Of a DNA stretch of 64,000 nt, positions 9,938-19,343 are shown one piece after another (within the stretch, counting starts at the first letter, position 1; every line of letters begins with the position of its first letter). Made by a program: the position numbers and the translations under genes. The stretch is from NCBI RefSeq assembly GCF_000420145.1, contig NZ_ATUJ01000016.1:1-64000 (forward strand), in the 5' to 3' direction. Origin of the DNA: Paracoccus zeaxanthinifaciens ATCC 21588. Its GTDB lineage: Bacteria; Pseudomonadota; Alphaproteobacteria; Rhodobacterales; Rhodobacteraceae. The notes under the pieces are model-generated. The model was not told the DNA's origin, ran no database searches, and saw nothing but the letters and a program-made list of their open reading frames with translations.

Positions 9938-10534
9938 TCAGTCGGGCCTGCAGGCATAGACGGTCCCGCCGACCGCCACGACCGACACCGCCGCGCCCGT
10001 CAGCAGGACAGGCGATGCCGCGACCGTCGCCGCGGCCCCGCCCATCGCCGCCAGCGCCGAGGATATCGCCCCGCTGCCACCGCTGAGAATGACCGCGCCC
10101 GATCCATCGGGCAGCCGGTCGACGCCCGCCGCGGCCCCCCGTGCGGCGGCGCCCGTGATCGCGCCCGCCGCGCCGGTTGCGGCATTCACGCGTTCGCAGA
10201 CCGAACGCGACGGTCGCGCGCAGCGACCGCGACCGTCGCGCGGTCCAAGGTCGATGCCCAGGATGTCGCCGCGATCCTCGCGCAGGCAGAAGGGGGTGCG
10301 TTCCTCCTCGGTCAGGTTCGGGGTCAGCGCGCGCAGGGTCACATGGGCGGGGCAGGCGTCCCGGCCCAGTTTCGCGGACAGCCTCTCGCGCCGGGTCGAA
10401 TTCGGGTCCGAGGGGTCGTGCGCCAGCACCACGTCCTGCCCCTCGATACGGGCCGAGCAGAAGACCGCATCGGCGGCAAGGGCAGGGGCGGCGGGCGCAA
10501 GCGACAGAATCAGGGCGGGCAGCAGGCGTTTCAT
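9938..10534 (-). CDS. Secreted cysteine-containing protein of unknown function
   Basis: A 198-residue protein on the strand opposite to the ribosomal genes. Residues 1-20 (MKRLLPALILSLAPAAPALA) form a clear Sec signal peptide ending at an AxA site. The mature part has six cysteines (FCSAR, DACPA, PFCLR, GRCAR, SVCER and YACRPD at the end), suggesting disulfides in the periplasm. The C-terminal third is rich in Gly and Ala with hydrophobic stretches, possibly one or two membrane-associated helices. I do not recognise the family. It interrupts the spc operon between rpmD and rplO, which is unusual. No partner gene is adjacent. Confidence 0.75.
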   Translation of the reverse strand: MKRLLPALILSLAPAAPALAADAVFCSARIEGQDVVLAHDPSDPNSTRRERLSAKLGRDACPAHVTLRALTPNLTEEERTPFCLREDRGDILGIDLGPRDGRGRCARPSRSVCERVNAATGAAGAITGAAARGAAAGVDRLPDGSGAVILSGGSGAISSALAAMGGAAATVAASPVLLTGAAVSVVAVGGTVYACRPD

Positions 10535-10622
10535 GGGGGCGGTCCTTGGATCGAATGAGATCTGCTTGACGCCAGAGCCGCGCGATCCTCAAGACACAAG
10601 CTGGTGAGAGCGGAACGGATGC

Positions 10623-10651
10623 TTGAAAGCCGCAAGCATTGCGCGTATACG
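10623..10651 (+). promoter_or_regulatory. Probable promoter for rplO-secY
   Basis: TTGAAA (10623-10628) and TATACG (10646-10651) are spaced by 17 bases, about 95 bases upstream of rplO. It lies in the gap between the start of the opposite-strand secreted protein and rplO and would restart the spc operon after the terminator behind rpmD. Motif match only. Confidence 0.55.
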
Positions 10652-10746
10652 CCCCCGGTGCCCGTGGGCACGACATGCAACAAGCAAGAAAAGCCGCGTC
10701 CGTCCCGTCATCGCTTCGGGGACGCGTCCGGCATAGGAGAAGCGAA

Positions 10747-11223
10747 ATGAAACTGCACGAGATTCGTGACAACGAAGGCGCAAACCGCAGCAAGAAGCGC
10801 GTCGCGCGCGGCCCGGGTTCGGGCAAGGGCAAGACCGCCGGCCGTGGTATCAAGGGCCAGAAGTCGCGTTCGGGCGTCGCGCTGAACGGTTACGAAGGCG
10901 GCCAGATGCCGCTGTACCGCCGCCTGCCGAAGCGCGGCTTCACCGCGCCGAACGCCAAGAAATTCGCCGTCGTGAACCTGGGCCAGATCCAGTCGTTCAT
11001 CGATGCCGGCAAGATCGACGGCTCGGCCGAGCTGACCGAGGACGGTCTGGTCGCTTCGGGCCTGGTGCGCCGCAAGCTGGACGGCATCCGTCTGCTGGCC
11101 AAGGGCGAGCTGAAGGCCGGTCTGACCATCGCCGTGACCGGTGCCTCGAAGGCGGCCGTCGAGGCTGTCGAGAAGGCCGGCGGCAAGGTCTCGCTGCCCG
11201 CAGAAGCCGCGGCAGCCGAATAA
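10747..11223 (+). CDS. rplO: 50S ribosomal protein L15
   Basis: A 158-residue L15, a late assembly protein. The basic N terminus with [18 protein letters not shown] and the segment [17 protein letters not shown] are typical. Start at the ATG behind ATAGGAGA. First gene of the separated second half of the spc operon, apparently with its own promoter. A 108-base gap with a long hairpin precedes secY. Confidence 0.97.
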   Translation: MKLHEIRDNEGANRSKKRVARGPGSGKGKTAGRGIKGQKSRSGVALNGYEGGQMPLYRRLPKRGFTAPNAKKFAVVNLGQIQSFIDAGKIDGSAELTEDGLVASGLVRRKLDGIRLLAKGELKAGLTIAVTGASKAAVEAVEKAGGKVSLPAEAAAAE

Positions 11224-11272
11224 GCTGTTGATCGGGGCAGTTCGGCCCCATAGATAGCATTCAGGTTTTCTG

Positions 11273-11307
11273 GCGCCGCCGGCCCCCGAAATACGGGTCG
11301 GCGGCGC
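11273..11307 (+). other. Hairpin between rplO and secY
   Basis: A 13-base-pair stem with one G-U pair (11273-11285 with 11295-11307) and a nine-base loop. No T-run follows. It lies 24 bases before the secY start and may influence stability or secY translation. Confidence 0.45.
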
Positions 11308-11331
11308 TGTCATGACACGGGACGGATACTC

Positions 11332-12702
<1,371 letters not shown>

Positions 12703-12720
12703 GCCGCAAGAGAAACGCTG

Positions 12721-12743
12721 CGGGCGCATCACTGCGCCCGTTT
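12721..12743 (+). other. Hairpin between secY and adk
   Basis: CGGGCGCA (12721-12728) pairs perfectly with TGCGCCCG (12733-12740) across the loop tcac; only three T residues follow. A weak terminator or a processing element in the 93-base gap. Confidence 0.45.
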
Positions 12744-12795
12744 GCATGACTGGAAAAGGCCGAAGCAAGATCGCGGCCAGTGGGGGACAAACGCC

Positions 12796-13392
12796 ATGAC
12801 CATCAACATCATCCTTCTTGGCCCTCCGGGCGCGGGCAAGGGAACCCAGGCACGCCGTCTCGTGGAAGAGCGTGGCATGGTCCAGCTGTCGACCGGCGAC
12901 ATGCTGCGTGCCGCGCGCAGCTCGGGCACCGAGATGGGCAAGCTGGTTGCCGACGTGATGGATCGCGGCCAGCTGGTCACCGACGAGATCGTCATCGGCC
13001 TCATCCGCGAGAAGCTGGAAGAGGGCGGCAAGGGCTTCATCTTCGACGGCTTCCCCCGGACGCTGGCGCAGGCCGACGCACTGGGCAAGCTGCTGGCCGA
13101 GATGGGCATGAAGCTGGACGCCGCGATCGAGCTGAAGGTCGATGACGAGGCGCTGGTCGCCCGCATCGTGAAGCGCGCCGAGGAATCGCTGGCCGCGGGC
13201 GAGCCGGTCCGCAAGGACGACACCCCCGAGGTCTTCGCCGACCGCCTGCGCGAATACTACAAGAAGACCGCACCGCTGCTGGGCTACTACTATGCCACGG
13301 GCGATCTGCGTCAGGTCGACGGCATGGCCGCGATGGACGAGGTTGCCGCGCAGATCGCGGCTGCCCTGGGCACGGAGACCGCTCAGGCTTGA
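12796..13392 (+). CDS. adk: Adenylate kinase (short-LID type)
   Basis: A 198-residue adenylate kinase that interconverts ATP + AMP and two ADP. The P-loop [10 protein letters not shown] is at residues 9-18, followed by STGDMLR and [10 protein letters not shown] that bind AMP. The LID domain is the short version: [19 protein letters not shown] runs directly into the C-terminal helices, without the long zinc or HxxSGR-type LID of E. coli, which explains the smaller size. The start is the ATG at 12796; an in-frame ATG at 12742 has no family similarity behind it. The -35 of the next promoter overlaps its end. Confidence 0.96.
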   Translation: MTINIILLGPPGAGKGTQARRLVEERGMVQLSTGDMLRAARSSGTEMGKLVADVMDRGQLVTDEIVIGLIREKLEEGGKGFIFDGFPRTLAQADALGKLLAEMGMKLDAAIELKVDDEALVARIVKRAEESLAAGEPVRKDDTPEVFADRLREYYKKTAPLLGYYYATGDLRQVDGMAAMDEVAAQIAAALGTETAQA

Positions 13393-13417
13393 CCTTGATC
13401 GAGTGTGTCGCTACAGC
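13389..13417 (+). promoter_or_regulatory. Probable promoter for rpsM-rpsK-rpoA-rplQ
   Basis: TTGACC (13389-13394, overlapping the adk stop) and TACAGC (13412-13417) are separated by 17 bases. It would start the alpha operon about 130 bases before rpsM. Motif match only. Confidence 0.45.
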
Positions 13418-13466
13418 ACGACATCTCGTGAGAGAATCACCTGCCTTGGCGGGTGGATCAAAGTAC

Positions 13467-13491
13467 GGCCCGAAGGCATGGCTTTCGGGCC
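13467..13491 (+). other. Hairpin in the rpsM leader
   Basis: GGCCCGAA (13467-13474) pairs with TTCGGGCC (13484-13491) around a nine-base loop, about 57 bases before the rpsM start. The alpha operon of E. coli is controlled through its leader by S4; whether this hairpin plays any similar part is not known. Confidence 0.4.
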
Positions 13492-13547
13492 TTGCGTTGT
13501 GAAAAAAGGTTCCGGGGCTACGGAACCGCAACAGAAAAGGAAAACGC

Positions 13548-13916
13548 GTGGCACGTATCGCTGGCGTCAACATTCCGACGGGGAAACGCGTCCCCATCGC
13601 ACTGACCTATATCCACGGCATCGGTTCGATGTTCGCAGACCAGATCTGCGAAGCAGTCGGCATCGATCGCACCCGTCGCGTGAACGAACTGTCGGACGCC
13701 GAAGTCCTGCAGATGCGTGAATACATCGACGCCAACCTGACCGTCGAAGGCGACCTGCGCCGCGAAGTTCAGATGAACGTCAAGCGCATGATGGATCTCG
13801 GTTCCTATCGTGGCCTGCGCCACCGTCGCGGCCTGCCGGTCCGCGGTCAGCGCACCCATACCAATGCCCGCACCCGCAAGGGCCCGGCCAAGCCGATCGC
13901 CGGCAAGAAGAAGTAA
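13548..13916 (+). CDS. rpsM: 30S ribosomal protein S13
   Basis: A 122-residue S13, in the 30S head at the subunit bridge B1. It starts [15 protein letters not shown] with a GTG codon at 13548, preceded by AAAAGGAAAA; no ATG fits. The C-terminal [21 protein letters not shown] is the conserved tRNA-contacting tail. First gene of the alpha operon. Confidence 0.97.
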   Translation: MARIAGVNIPTGKRVPIALTYIHGIGSMFADQICEAVGIDRTRRVNELSDAEVLQMREYIDANLTVEGDLRREVQMNVKRMMDLGSYRGLRHRRGLPVRGQRTHTNARTRKGPAKPIAGKKK

Positions 13917-13928
13917 GGGGGCACCGAT

Positions 13929-14318
13929 ATGGCACGTGATAAAACTCGCATGAAGCGTAAAGAGCGCAAGAACATCGCCGCTGGCGTTGCTCACGTGAAC
14001 TCGAGCTTCAACAACACCAAGATCCTGATCTCGGACGTCCAGGGCAACGCGATCTCGTGGTCGTCGGCTGGCACCATGGGCTTCAAGGGTTCGCGCAAGT
14101 CGACCCCCTACGCCGCCCAGATGGCTGCCGAGGATGCGGGCCGCAAGGCTCAGGAACACGGCGTCCGCACGCTGGAAGTCGAAGTCCAGGGCCCGGGTTC
14201 GGGCCGTGAATCGGCTCTGCGCGCACTGGCTGCTGCCGGCTTCAACATCACGGCCATCCGTGACGTGACGCCGATCGCCCATAACGGCTGCCGCCCGCCG
14301 AAGCGCCGCCGCGTCTGA
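13929..14318 (+). CDS. rpsK: 30S ribosomal protein S11
   Basis: A 129-residue S11, platform protein of the 30S subunit and part of the mRNA exit channel. Segments [34 protein letters not shown] and the ending [18 protein letters not shown] are all conserved. Twelve bases after rpsM. rpsD is not next to it, unlike in E. coli. Confidence 0.98.
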   Translation: MARDKTRMKRKERKNIAAGVAHVNSSFNNTKILISDVQGNAISWSSAGTMGFKGSRKSTPYAAQMAAEDAGRKAQEHGVRTLEVEVQGPGSGRESALRALAAAGFNITAIRDVTPIAHNGCRPPKRRRV

Positions 14319-14335
14319 TTTCGGATCATCACTAC

Positions 14336-14370
14336 CCTGTCCGCACGGGCTTCGTGCGGGCAGGTGTTTC
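14336..14370 (+). other. Hairpin between rpsK and rpoA
   Basis: A 12-base-pair stem (14336-14347 with 14353-14364) with one G-U pair and a five-base loop is followed by tgttt. It resembles a weak terminator inside the alpha operon. Confidence 0.45.
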
Positions 14371-14433
14371 GCATTTCACCTCGGGCGTTTCCGGCCTTGG
14401 TCATGGGTCGGGAACAGGTATGGAGGCTAGTCC

Positions 14434-15450
14434 ATGATCCACAAGAATTGGGCCGAACTGATCAAGCCGACGCAGCTGGTCGTCAAGCCGGGCGCTGATG
14501 CGACCCGCACCGCGACGCTGGTCGCGGAGCCGCTGGAGCGTGGTTTCGGCCTGACGCTCGGCAACGCGCTGCGCCGCGTGCTTCTGTCGTCGCTGCAGGG
14601 CGCGGCCATCACCTCGGTCCAGATCGACAACGTGCTGCACGAGTTCAGCAGCGTGGCGGGCGTCCGCGAGGACGTGACCGACATCGTGCTGAACCTCAAG
14701 GGTGTCACGCTGAAGATGGAAGTCGAGGGCCCCAAGCGCCTGACGCTGCAGGCCAAGGGTCCGGGCGAGGTCAAGGCCGGCGACATCCAGGAAACGAACG
14801 GCATCACTATCCTGAACCGCGATCACGTGATCTGCCATCTGGATGACGGCGCCGAGCTGAACGTGGAACTGACGGTCACCACCGGCAAGGGCTATGTCGC
14901 GGCGGACAAGAACCGCCCCGAGGACGCCCCCATCGGCCTGATCCCGATCGACGCGATCTTCTCGCCGGTCAAGCGCGTCAGCTACGAGGTTCAGCCGACC
15001 CGCGAAGGTCAGGTGCTGGACTATGACAAGCTGACCATGAAGATCGAGACGGACGGTTCGCTGACCCCCGAGGACGCGGTCGCATTCGCCGCCCGCATCG
15101 TCCAGGACCAGCTGTCGGTCTTCGTCAACTTCGACGAGCCCGAGGCCGCAAGCCGCCAGGACAACGACGACGGCCTGGAGTTCGATCCGCGCCTTCTGAA
15201 GAAGGTCGACGAGCTGGAGCTGTCGGTCCGTTCGGCGAACTGCCTCAAGAACGACAACATCGTCTATATCGGCGATCTGATCCAGAAGACCGAAGCCGAG
15301 ATGCTGCGCACCCCGAACTTCGGCCGCAAGTCGCTGAACGAGATCAAGGAAGTGCTCTCGGGCATGGGCCTGCACCTGGGCATGGATGTCGTGGATTGGC
15401 CGCCGGAGAACATCGAGGACCTGGCCAAGCGTTTCGACGACCAGTTCTGA
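14434..15450 (+). CDS. rpoA: RNA polymerase subunit alpha
   Basis: A 338-residue alpha subunit, the assembly platform of RNA polymerase. The N-terminal domain (residues 1-235) contains [17 protein letters not shown] for dimerisation. A linker leads to the C-terminal domain (about 250-330) with [16 protein letters not shown], including the arginine that contacts UP elements, and [13 protein letters not shown] type helices. Start at the ATG following GGAGGC. Separated from rpsK and from rplQ by hairpin-containing gaps of about 115 bases each. Confidence 0.98.
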   Translation: MIHKNWAELIKPTQLVVKPGADATRTATLVAEPLERGFGLTLGNALRRVLLSSLQGAAITSVQIDNVLHEFSSVAGVREDVTDIVLNLKGVTLKMEVEGPKRLTLQAKGPGEVKAGDIQETNGITILNRDHVICHLDDGAELNVELTVTTGKGYVAADKNRPEDAPIGLIPIDAIFSPVKRVSYEVQPTREGQVLDYDKLTMKIETDGSLTPEDAVAFAARIVQDQLSVFVNFDEPEAASRQDNDDGLEFDPRLLKKVDELELSVRSANCLKNDNIVYIGDLIQKTEAEMLRTPNFGRKSLNEIKEVLSGMGLHLGMDVVDWPPENIEDLAKRFDDQF

Positions 15451-15459
15451 CGAATTCGG

Positions 15460-15482
15460 CCGGGGACCCCCGCGGTCCCCGG
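15460..15482 (+). other. Hairpin between rpoA and rplQ
   Basis: CCGGGGACC (15460-15468) pairs perfectly with GGTCCCCGG (15474-15482) across five bases. No T-run. Another member of the series of intercistronic hairpins in this block. Confidence 0.45.
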
Positions 15483-15568
15483 TCAGATACCGGGCATGAA
15501 GCCCCAAGGAGAGCGGTCCGCACGCATGGGCCGCCGGACAAAGCAAAAGACGTCAAAGGAGATACATC

Positions 15569-15982
15569 ATGCGTCACGCACGTGGTTACCGCCGCCTCAA
15601 CCGCACCCATGAGCACCGCAAGGCGCTCTTCGCCAACATGGCCGGCTCGCTGATCGAGCACGAACAGATCAAGACGACCCTGCCCAAGGCGAAGGAACTT
15701 CGCCCGATCATCGAGAAGCTGATCACGCTGGCGAAGCGCGGCGATCTGCACGCCCGCCGTCAGGCTGCCTCGCAGCTGAAGCAGGACCAGTATGTCGCCA
15801 AGCTGTTCGACGTCCTGGGCGAGCGCTACAAGGACCGTCAGGGCGGCTATGTTCGCGTCATGAAGGCCGGCTTCCGCTATGGCGACATGGCGCCCATGGC
15901 CATCATCGAGTTCGTCGACCGCGACACCTCGGCCAAGGGTGCTGCCGACCGTGCCCGCCTCGAGGCCGAAGTCGAAGAATAA
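15569..15982 (+). CDS. rplQ: 50S ribosomal protein L17
   Basis: A 137-residue L17 at the tunnel exit, starting [20 protein letters not shown]. The charged C-terminal tail (RLEAEVEE) is slightly longer than in E. coli. The start follows AAAGGAGA. It closes the alpha operon, and a strong terminator follows. Confidence 0.97.
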   Translation: MRHARGYRRLNRTHEHRKALFANMAGSLIEHEQIKTTLPKAKELRPIIEKLITLAKRGDLHARRQAASQLKQDQYVAKLFDVLGERYKDRQGGYVRVMKAGFRYGDMAPMAIIEFVDRDTSAKGAADRARLEAEVEE

Positions 15983-16010
15983 GCGGATCGCGCATCAGCG
16001 CATCGCGATG

Positions 16011-16040
16011 GGCCCCGAGGCGTAGCTTCGGGGCCTTTTT
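16011..16040 (+). terminator. Intrinsic terminator after rplQ
   Basis: A ten-base-pair stem with one G-U pair (16011-16020 with 16026-16035), a five-base loop and five T residues. It ends the 16 kb ribosomal block. Confidence 0.8.
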
Positions 16041-16221
16041 CATTGGCGGGGTAGGGTATTCCGGCAAGTCGACGCTACGTAAGGGAATGTGAACGCCAGA
16101 GACTCAGCTTTTACGAGAGGGCTTCGGCGTATATCATGGCGCGATTGGGGAGAGCGCGCCACGGACTTGGCGAAGCAGGGGCGTCGATCGGAGGACATGG
16201 ATGGAAACCTGTCGGAGACGG

Positions 16222-16236
16222 ATTGGGTTAACCAAT
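16222..16236. promoter_or_regulatory. Imperfect palindrome upstream of luxR
   Basis: ATTGGGTTAACCAAT has six of seven arm pairs matching around a central base and contains the eight-base palindrome GGTTAACC. It lies about 70 bases before the luxR start in a stretch clearly richer in A and T than the surroundings. A second dyad (TCGCC and GGCGA, 16249-16270) lies closer to luxR. Either could be an operator; neither is a textbook lux box. Confidence 0.3.
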
Positions 16237-16270
16237 TCGCAACAGTATTCGCCGAAAGTATTTCTGGCGA

Positions 16271-16299
16271 TTGACCGAAACGCATTCAACTTGTCTAAA
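16271..16299 (+). promoter_or_regulatory. Promoter-like motif immediately before luxR
   Basis: TTGACC (16271-16276) and TCTAAA (16294-16299) are 17 bases apart. Transcription from here would begin at or within a base or two of the luxR ATG (16305), giving a nearly leaderless message. This fits the lack of a ribosome binding site before the ATG, but the -10 is only a partial match. Confidence 0.35.
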
Positions 16300-16304
16300 A
16301 AGCC

Positions 16305-16916
16305 ATGTCATCACGTGCAGACATAAATGCCGGACTTCAGAAGCTGGGGCGGATCGCCCCGGCAGGGTATTTCGTTGGCCTGCACATCCGCTTCGCCGCG
16401 CCGTTGATGCAGTTCCAGACCTATGCCGAGGAATGGGCCGACTTCTATTCGCGCAACGGCTATGCCCTTCGCGACCCCACCATCGCCTGGGGTTTCTCGA
16501 CCACGGGTGCGTGCCGCTGGTCGGCCCTGCCGATCCCCGATCCGTTCAACATCCTCCAGGATGCGGCGGATCACGGGTTGATCTTCGGTCTGACCGTCTC
16601 GCACGGGCCGATCGCATCGCGGACCATCGCAAGCTTTGCGCGCGACGACCGCGAATTCACGGATGTCGAGATCGAACAGGTCTCGTCAACGGTCAGGCAG
16701 CTCCACGATATCACCGAGCCGCCTGAGAGCCTGACCAAGGCTCAGAAAGATGCCCTTCGTTGTATTGCGGAAGGCGACCGTCATGCAGCGGCCGCGGCCA
16801 AGCTGGGAATCACCGAGAGCGCGTTCAAGGCGAGGCTGATCTCCGTGAGGGAGCGTCTGAAGGCGCGGACCACGGCAGAGGCCCTGCAGCGCGCCAAGGA
16901 ATACAGGCTGCTGTAG
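16305..16916 (+). CDS. luxR: LuxR-family quorum-sensing regulator
   Basis: A 203-residue regulator with an N-terminal autoinducer-binding domain and a C-terminal helix-turn-helix. In the ligand domain the conserved residues W44, Y48, D57-P58 and W72 are recognisable (EEWADFYS, LRDPTIAW, CRWSALP). The DNA-binding domain (about 140-200) begins LTKAQKDALRCIAEG and is rather divergent from GerE-type consensus but keeps the length and the final QRAKE helix. It lies 62 bases before luxI and in the same direction, the usual cognate arrangement. No convincing ribosome binding site precedes the ATG. Symbol used in the generic sense. Confidence 0.88.
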   Translation: MSSRADINAGLQKLGRIAPAGYFVGLHIRFAAPLMQFQTYAEEWADFYSRNGYALRDPTIAWGFSTTGACRWSALPIPDPFNILQDAADHGLIFGLTVSHGPIASRTIASFARDDREFTDVEIEQVSSTVRQLHDITEPPESLTKAQKDALRCIAEGDRHAAAAAKLGITESAFKARLISVRERLKARTTAEALQRAKEYRLL

Positions 16917-16978
16917 GATGTGTCGTCTGGGGGGTCCGCAATCGGCGGGGGGTCGATTATCACCTCAGGAGCGCCAAG

Positions 16979-17569
16979 ATGCAGACCACCACTTTGTCCT
17001 TTTCCAATCTTCACAACCATGGCGAGTTGTTCGCCAACCTTTTTCGCGCACGTAAGCAGAGCTTCATCGTCCAGAAGAACTGGGATCTGCCCGAAGCCGA
17101 CGACATGGAGTTCGACCAGTACGACACTCCGCAAAGCCGCTGGATCGCGATCCACGACCATACCGAGGTGCTGGCGGGCATCCGCCTGACGCCGACGACG
17201 GCGCGCTGCGGCATCTACAGCTACATGATCCGGGACGCGCAGGAAGGCGTGCTGGGCGGGTCGATCCCGCAGAACCTGCTGGATGACAAGGCGCCGGTCG
17301 ATCCCAATGTCTGGGAATGTTCGCGCGTGTTCGTCAGCCATGCCATCCCCCAGAGCGCGCGTCGCCGGGTGCATTTCAAGATGGTCGAGGCGATGACCGG
17401 CTCCGCCCGCGAACTGGGCGCGACGCAGCTGATCGCGCTGACCGGTGCTAACTGGGAACGCTGGTATGGTCGCTGCGGCCTGGATGCGCATGCGCTCGGG
17501 CCGGTGATGTGGATCGACGACGGCGAATTCCAATGCGTGTCCATCGACCTCAGCGTCAAGATGCACTGA
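16979..17569 (+). CDS. luxI: LuxI-family acyl-homoserine-lactone synthase
   Basis: A 196-residue autoinducer synthase that joins an acyl chain from acyl-ACP to S-adenosylmethionine. The invariant residues of the family are present: R25, F29, W35, D46, D49, R69, E113 and R116 (RARKQSFI, NWDLP, FDQYD, GIRLTP, ECSRVFV). Start at the ATG after CAGGAG; the open frame continues upstream through luxR without similarity. It probably shares the luxR message. The acyl chain cannot be predicted. Symbol used in the generic sense. Confidence 0.93.
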   Translation: MQTTTLSFSNLHNHGELFANLFRARKQSFIVQKNWDLPEADDMEFDQYDTPQSRWIAIHDHTEVLAGIRLTPTTARCGIYSYMIRDAQEGVLGGSIPQNLLDDKAPVDPNVWECSRVFVSHAIPQSARRRVHFKMVEAMTGSARELGATQLIALTGANWERWYGRCGLDAHALGPVMWIDDGEFQCVSIDLSVKMH

Positions 17570-17620
17570 TGACGGACGGGGCTGTTGCAGCCCGCGCGTC
17601 GTGCTTAGATTGGGGCCATC

Positions 17621-18937
17621 ATGGCCGATCTGTTCGACAGCAAAGACGACCCGCAGCCCCCGACACGTTCGGGGGGCCGACCACTTGCCGACCGCATCCG
17701 GCCTGCCAACCTGTCCGAGGTGATCGGGCAGGCGCATGTCCTGGGCGATGACGGCCCCCTGGGCAGCATGCTTGCGGCGGGCAGCCTGTCCTCGGTCATC
17801 TTCTGGGGCCCGCCGGGGGTCGGCAAGACCACCATCGCGCGGCTTCTGGCGGACGAGACCGACCTGACCTTCGTCCAGATCAGCGCGATCTTCTCGGGGG
17901 TGCCGGAGCTGCGCAAGGTCTTCGACGCCGCCAAGATGCGGCGCGGGCAGGGGCAGGGCACGCTGCTGTTCGTCGACGAGATCCATCGCTTCAACAAGGC
18001 GCAGCAGGACAGCTTTCTTCCCCACATGGAGGACGGCACGATCCTTCTGGTCGGCGCCACCACCGAGAACCCCTCGTTCGAGCTGAACGCCGCGCTTCTG
18101 TCGCGCGCGCAGGTCATCGTCCTGCAGCGCCTGTCCCTGGCCGAGCTGGAGCTGCTGGCGCAGCGCGCCGAACGCGACCTGGGCCGCAAGCTGCCCCTGA
18201 CCGCGCAGGCCCGCGACGGGCTGCTGGAAATGGCGGATGGCGACGGGCGGGCCGCGCTGAACCTGATCGAGCAGGTCGCGGCCTGGCGGACGGATGCGCC
18301 GCTTGGGCCCGACGAGATGGCACGCCGCCTGCAACGCCGGGCGATGAAATACGACAAGTCCGGCGACGAGCATTACAACCTCATCTCCGCGCTGCACAAA
18401 TCGGTGCGCGGCAGCGATCCCGACGCGGCGCTGTACTGGCTGGGCCGCATGCTGGAGGGGGGCGAGGATCCGCGTTACCTTGCCCGACGCATCACCCGCA
18501 TGGCGGTCGAGGATATCGGCCTTGCCGATCCCGCGGCGCAGCGCCACTGCCTGGATGCCTGGGCGCTGTATGAACGCCTGGGCAGCCCCGAGGGCGAGCT
18601 GGCGCTGGCGCAGGCCGTGATCTATCTCGCGCTCGCGCCGAAATCGAACGCCGGATATGCCGCCTACAAGGCCGCGCGGGCCGAGGCGAAACGCACCGGC
18701 AGCCTGATGCCGCCCGCCCACATCCTGAACGCGCCGACCAGGCTGATGAAGGAACAGGGCTACGGTTCGGGCTATGCCTATGACCACGACGCCGAGGACG
18801 GCTTCAGCGGGCAGAACTATTTCCCCGACGGGATGAAGCGGCCCGTTCTCTATACCCCGGTCGAGCGGGGGTTCGAGCGGGAACTGAAACGCCGCCTGGA
18901 CTGGTTCGTCAGCCAGCGTCTGAAGCGCGGCGGTTGA
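17621..18937 (+). CDS. rarA: Replication-associated recombination protein A (AAA+ ATPase)
   Basis: A 438-residue AAA+ ATPase of the RarA/MgsA/WRNIP1 family that acts at stalled replication forks with SSB and RecA. Walker A is GPPGVGKTT (about residues 63-71) and Walker B LLFVDEIHRFNKAQQD; sensor segment VGATTENPSFELN follows. The C-terminal half is the tetramerisation domain with the conserved QGYGSGYAYDHDAEDGF-like stretch (YGSGYAYDHD). Full length for the family (about 430-450). 51 bases after luxI, same strand. Confidence 0.96.
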   Translation: MADLFDSKDDPQPPTRSGGRPLADRIRPANLSEVIGQAHVLGDDGPLGSMLAAGSLSSVIFWGPPGVGKTTIARLLADETDLTFVQISAIFSGVPELRKVFDAAKMRRGQGQGTLLFVDEIHRFNKAQQDSFLPHMEDGTILLVGATTENPSFELNAALLSRAQVIVLQRLSLAELELLAQRAERDLGRKLPLTAQARDGLLEMADGDGRAALNLIEQVAAWRTDAPLGPDEMARRLQRRAMKYDKSGDEHYNLISALHKSVRGSDPDAALYWLGRMLEGGEDPRYLARRITRMAVEDIGLADPAAQRHCLDAWALYERLGSPEGELALAQAVIYLALAPKSNAGYAAYKAARAEAKRTGSLMPPAHILNAPTRLMKEQGYGSGYAYDHDAEDGFSGQNYFPDGMKRPVLYTPVERGFERELKRRLDWFVSQRLKRGG

Positions 18938-18965
18938 CTTTGGCGGCCAAGGGGAACAGAGCCAC

Positions 18966-19343
18966 GTGATGATGAACCCTTACCTTCAGGTGGCGATCGG
19001 CGGTGCGACGGGCGCGGTGATGCGCCTTGCCGTCACGCGGCTGATGCCGTGGCACGGTCCGCATTTCCCTGTCGCGACGTTGACGGTGAACGTGCTGGGC
19101 AGCCTTGCCATGGGCGTCCTTGCGGCGGCCTTCGCACATCGCTTCGGCAACCAGTTCGCGCCGATGCTGCTGACGGGCCTTCTGGGCGGGTTCACGACAT
19201 TCTCGGCCTTCTCGCTGGATGCGCTGACGCTATACGAGCGTGGGCAGCATCTGGGGGCGGCCATTTACGTGCTGGCCTCGGTCACGCTGTCGCTTGTGGC
19301 AGTGATCGCGGGGCTGGCAGCCGGACGAGGGTTATTCGCATGA
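18966..19343 (+). CDS. crcB: Fluoride ion channel CrcB/FluC
   Basis: A 125-residue inner-membrane protein with four hydrophobic helices, forming a dual-topology dimeric fluoride channel. Family marks are GGATGAVMR near the N terminus, TLTVNVLGS and GGFTTFSAFSLD (the Phe-box and TTFSTF-like segment). The start may be GTG 18966, ATG 18969 or ATG 18972; spacing from AAGGGG favours the first ones. Its stop overlaps the rluC start. There is no room for a fluoride riboswitch in the 28-base gap upstream. Confidence 0.94.
   Translation: MMMNPYLQVAIGGATGAVMRLAVTRLMPWHGPHFPVATLTVNVLGSLAMGVLAAAFAHRFGNQFAPMLLTGLLGGFTTFSAFSLDALTLYERGQHLGAAIYVLASVTLSLVAVIAGLAAGRGLFA

Noticed and set aside
16089-16274. A 61-codon frame upstream of luxR
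   Set aside because: It starts at a GTG without ribosome binding site, has no similarity to known proteins, and its base usage is unlike coding DNA of the region.
17579-17593. Hairpin GGGCTG-ttg-CAGCCC after luxI as a terminator
   Set aside because: Six base pairs and no T-run; too weak to call.
18938-18965. Fluoride riboswitch before crcB
   Set aside because: The gap is only 28 bases and carries no riboswitch-like pairing; crcB probably depends on upstream transcription.
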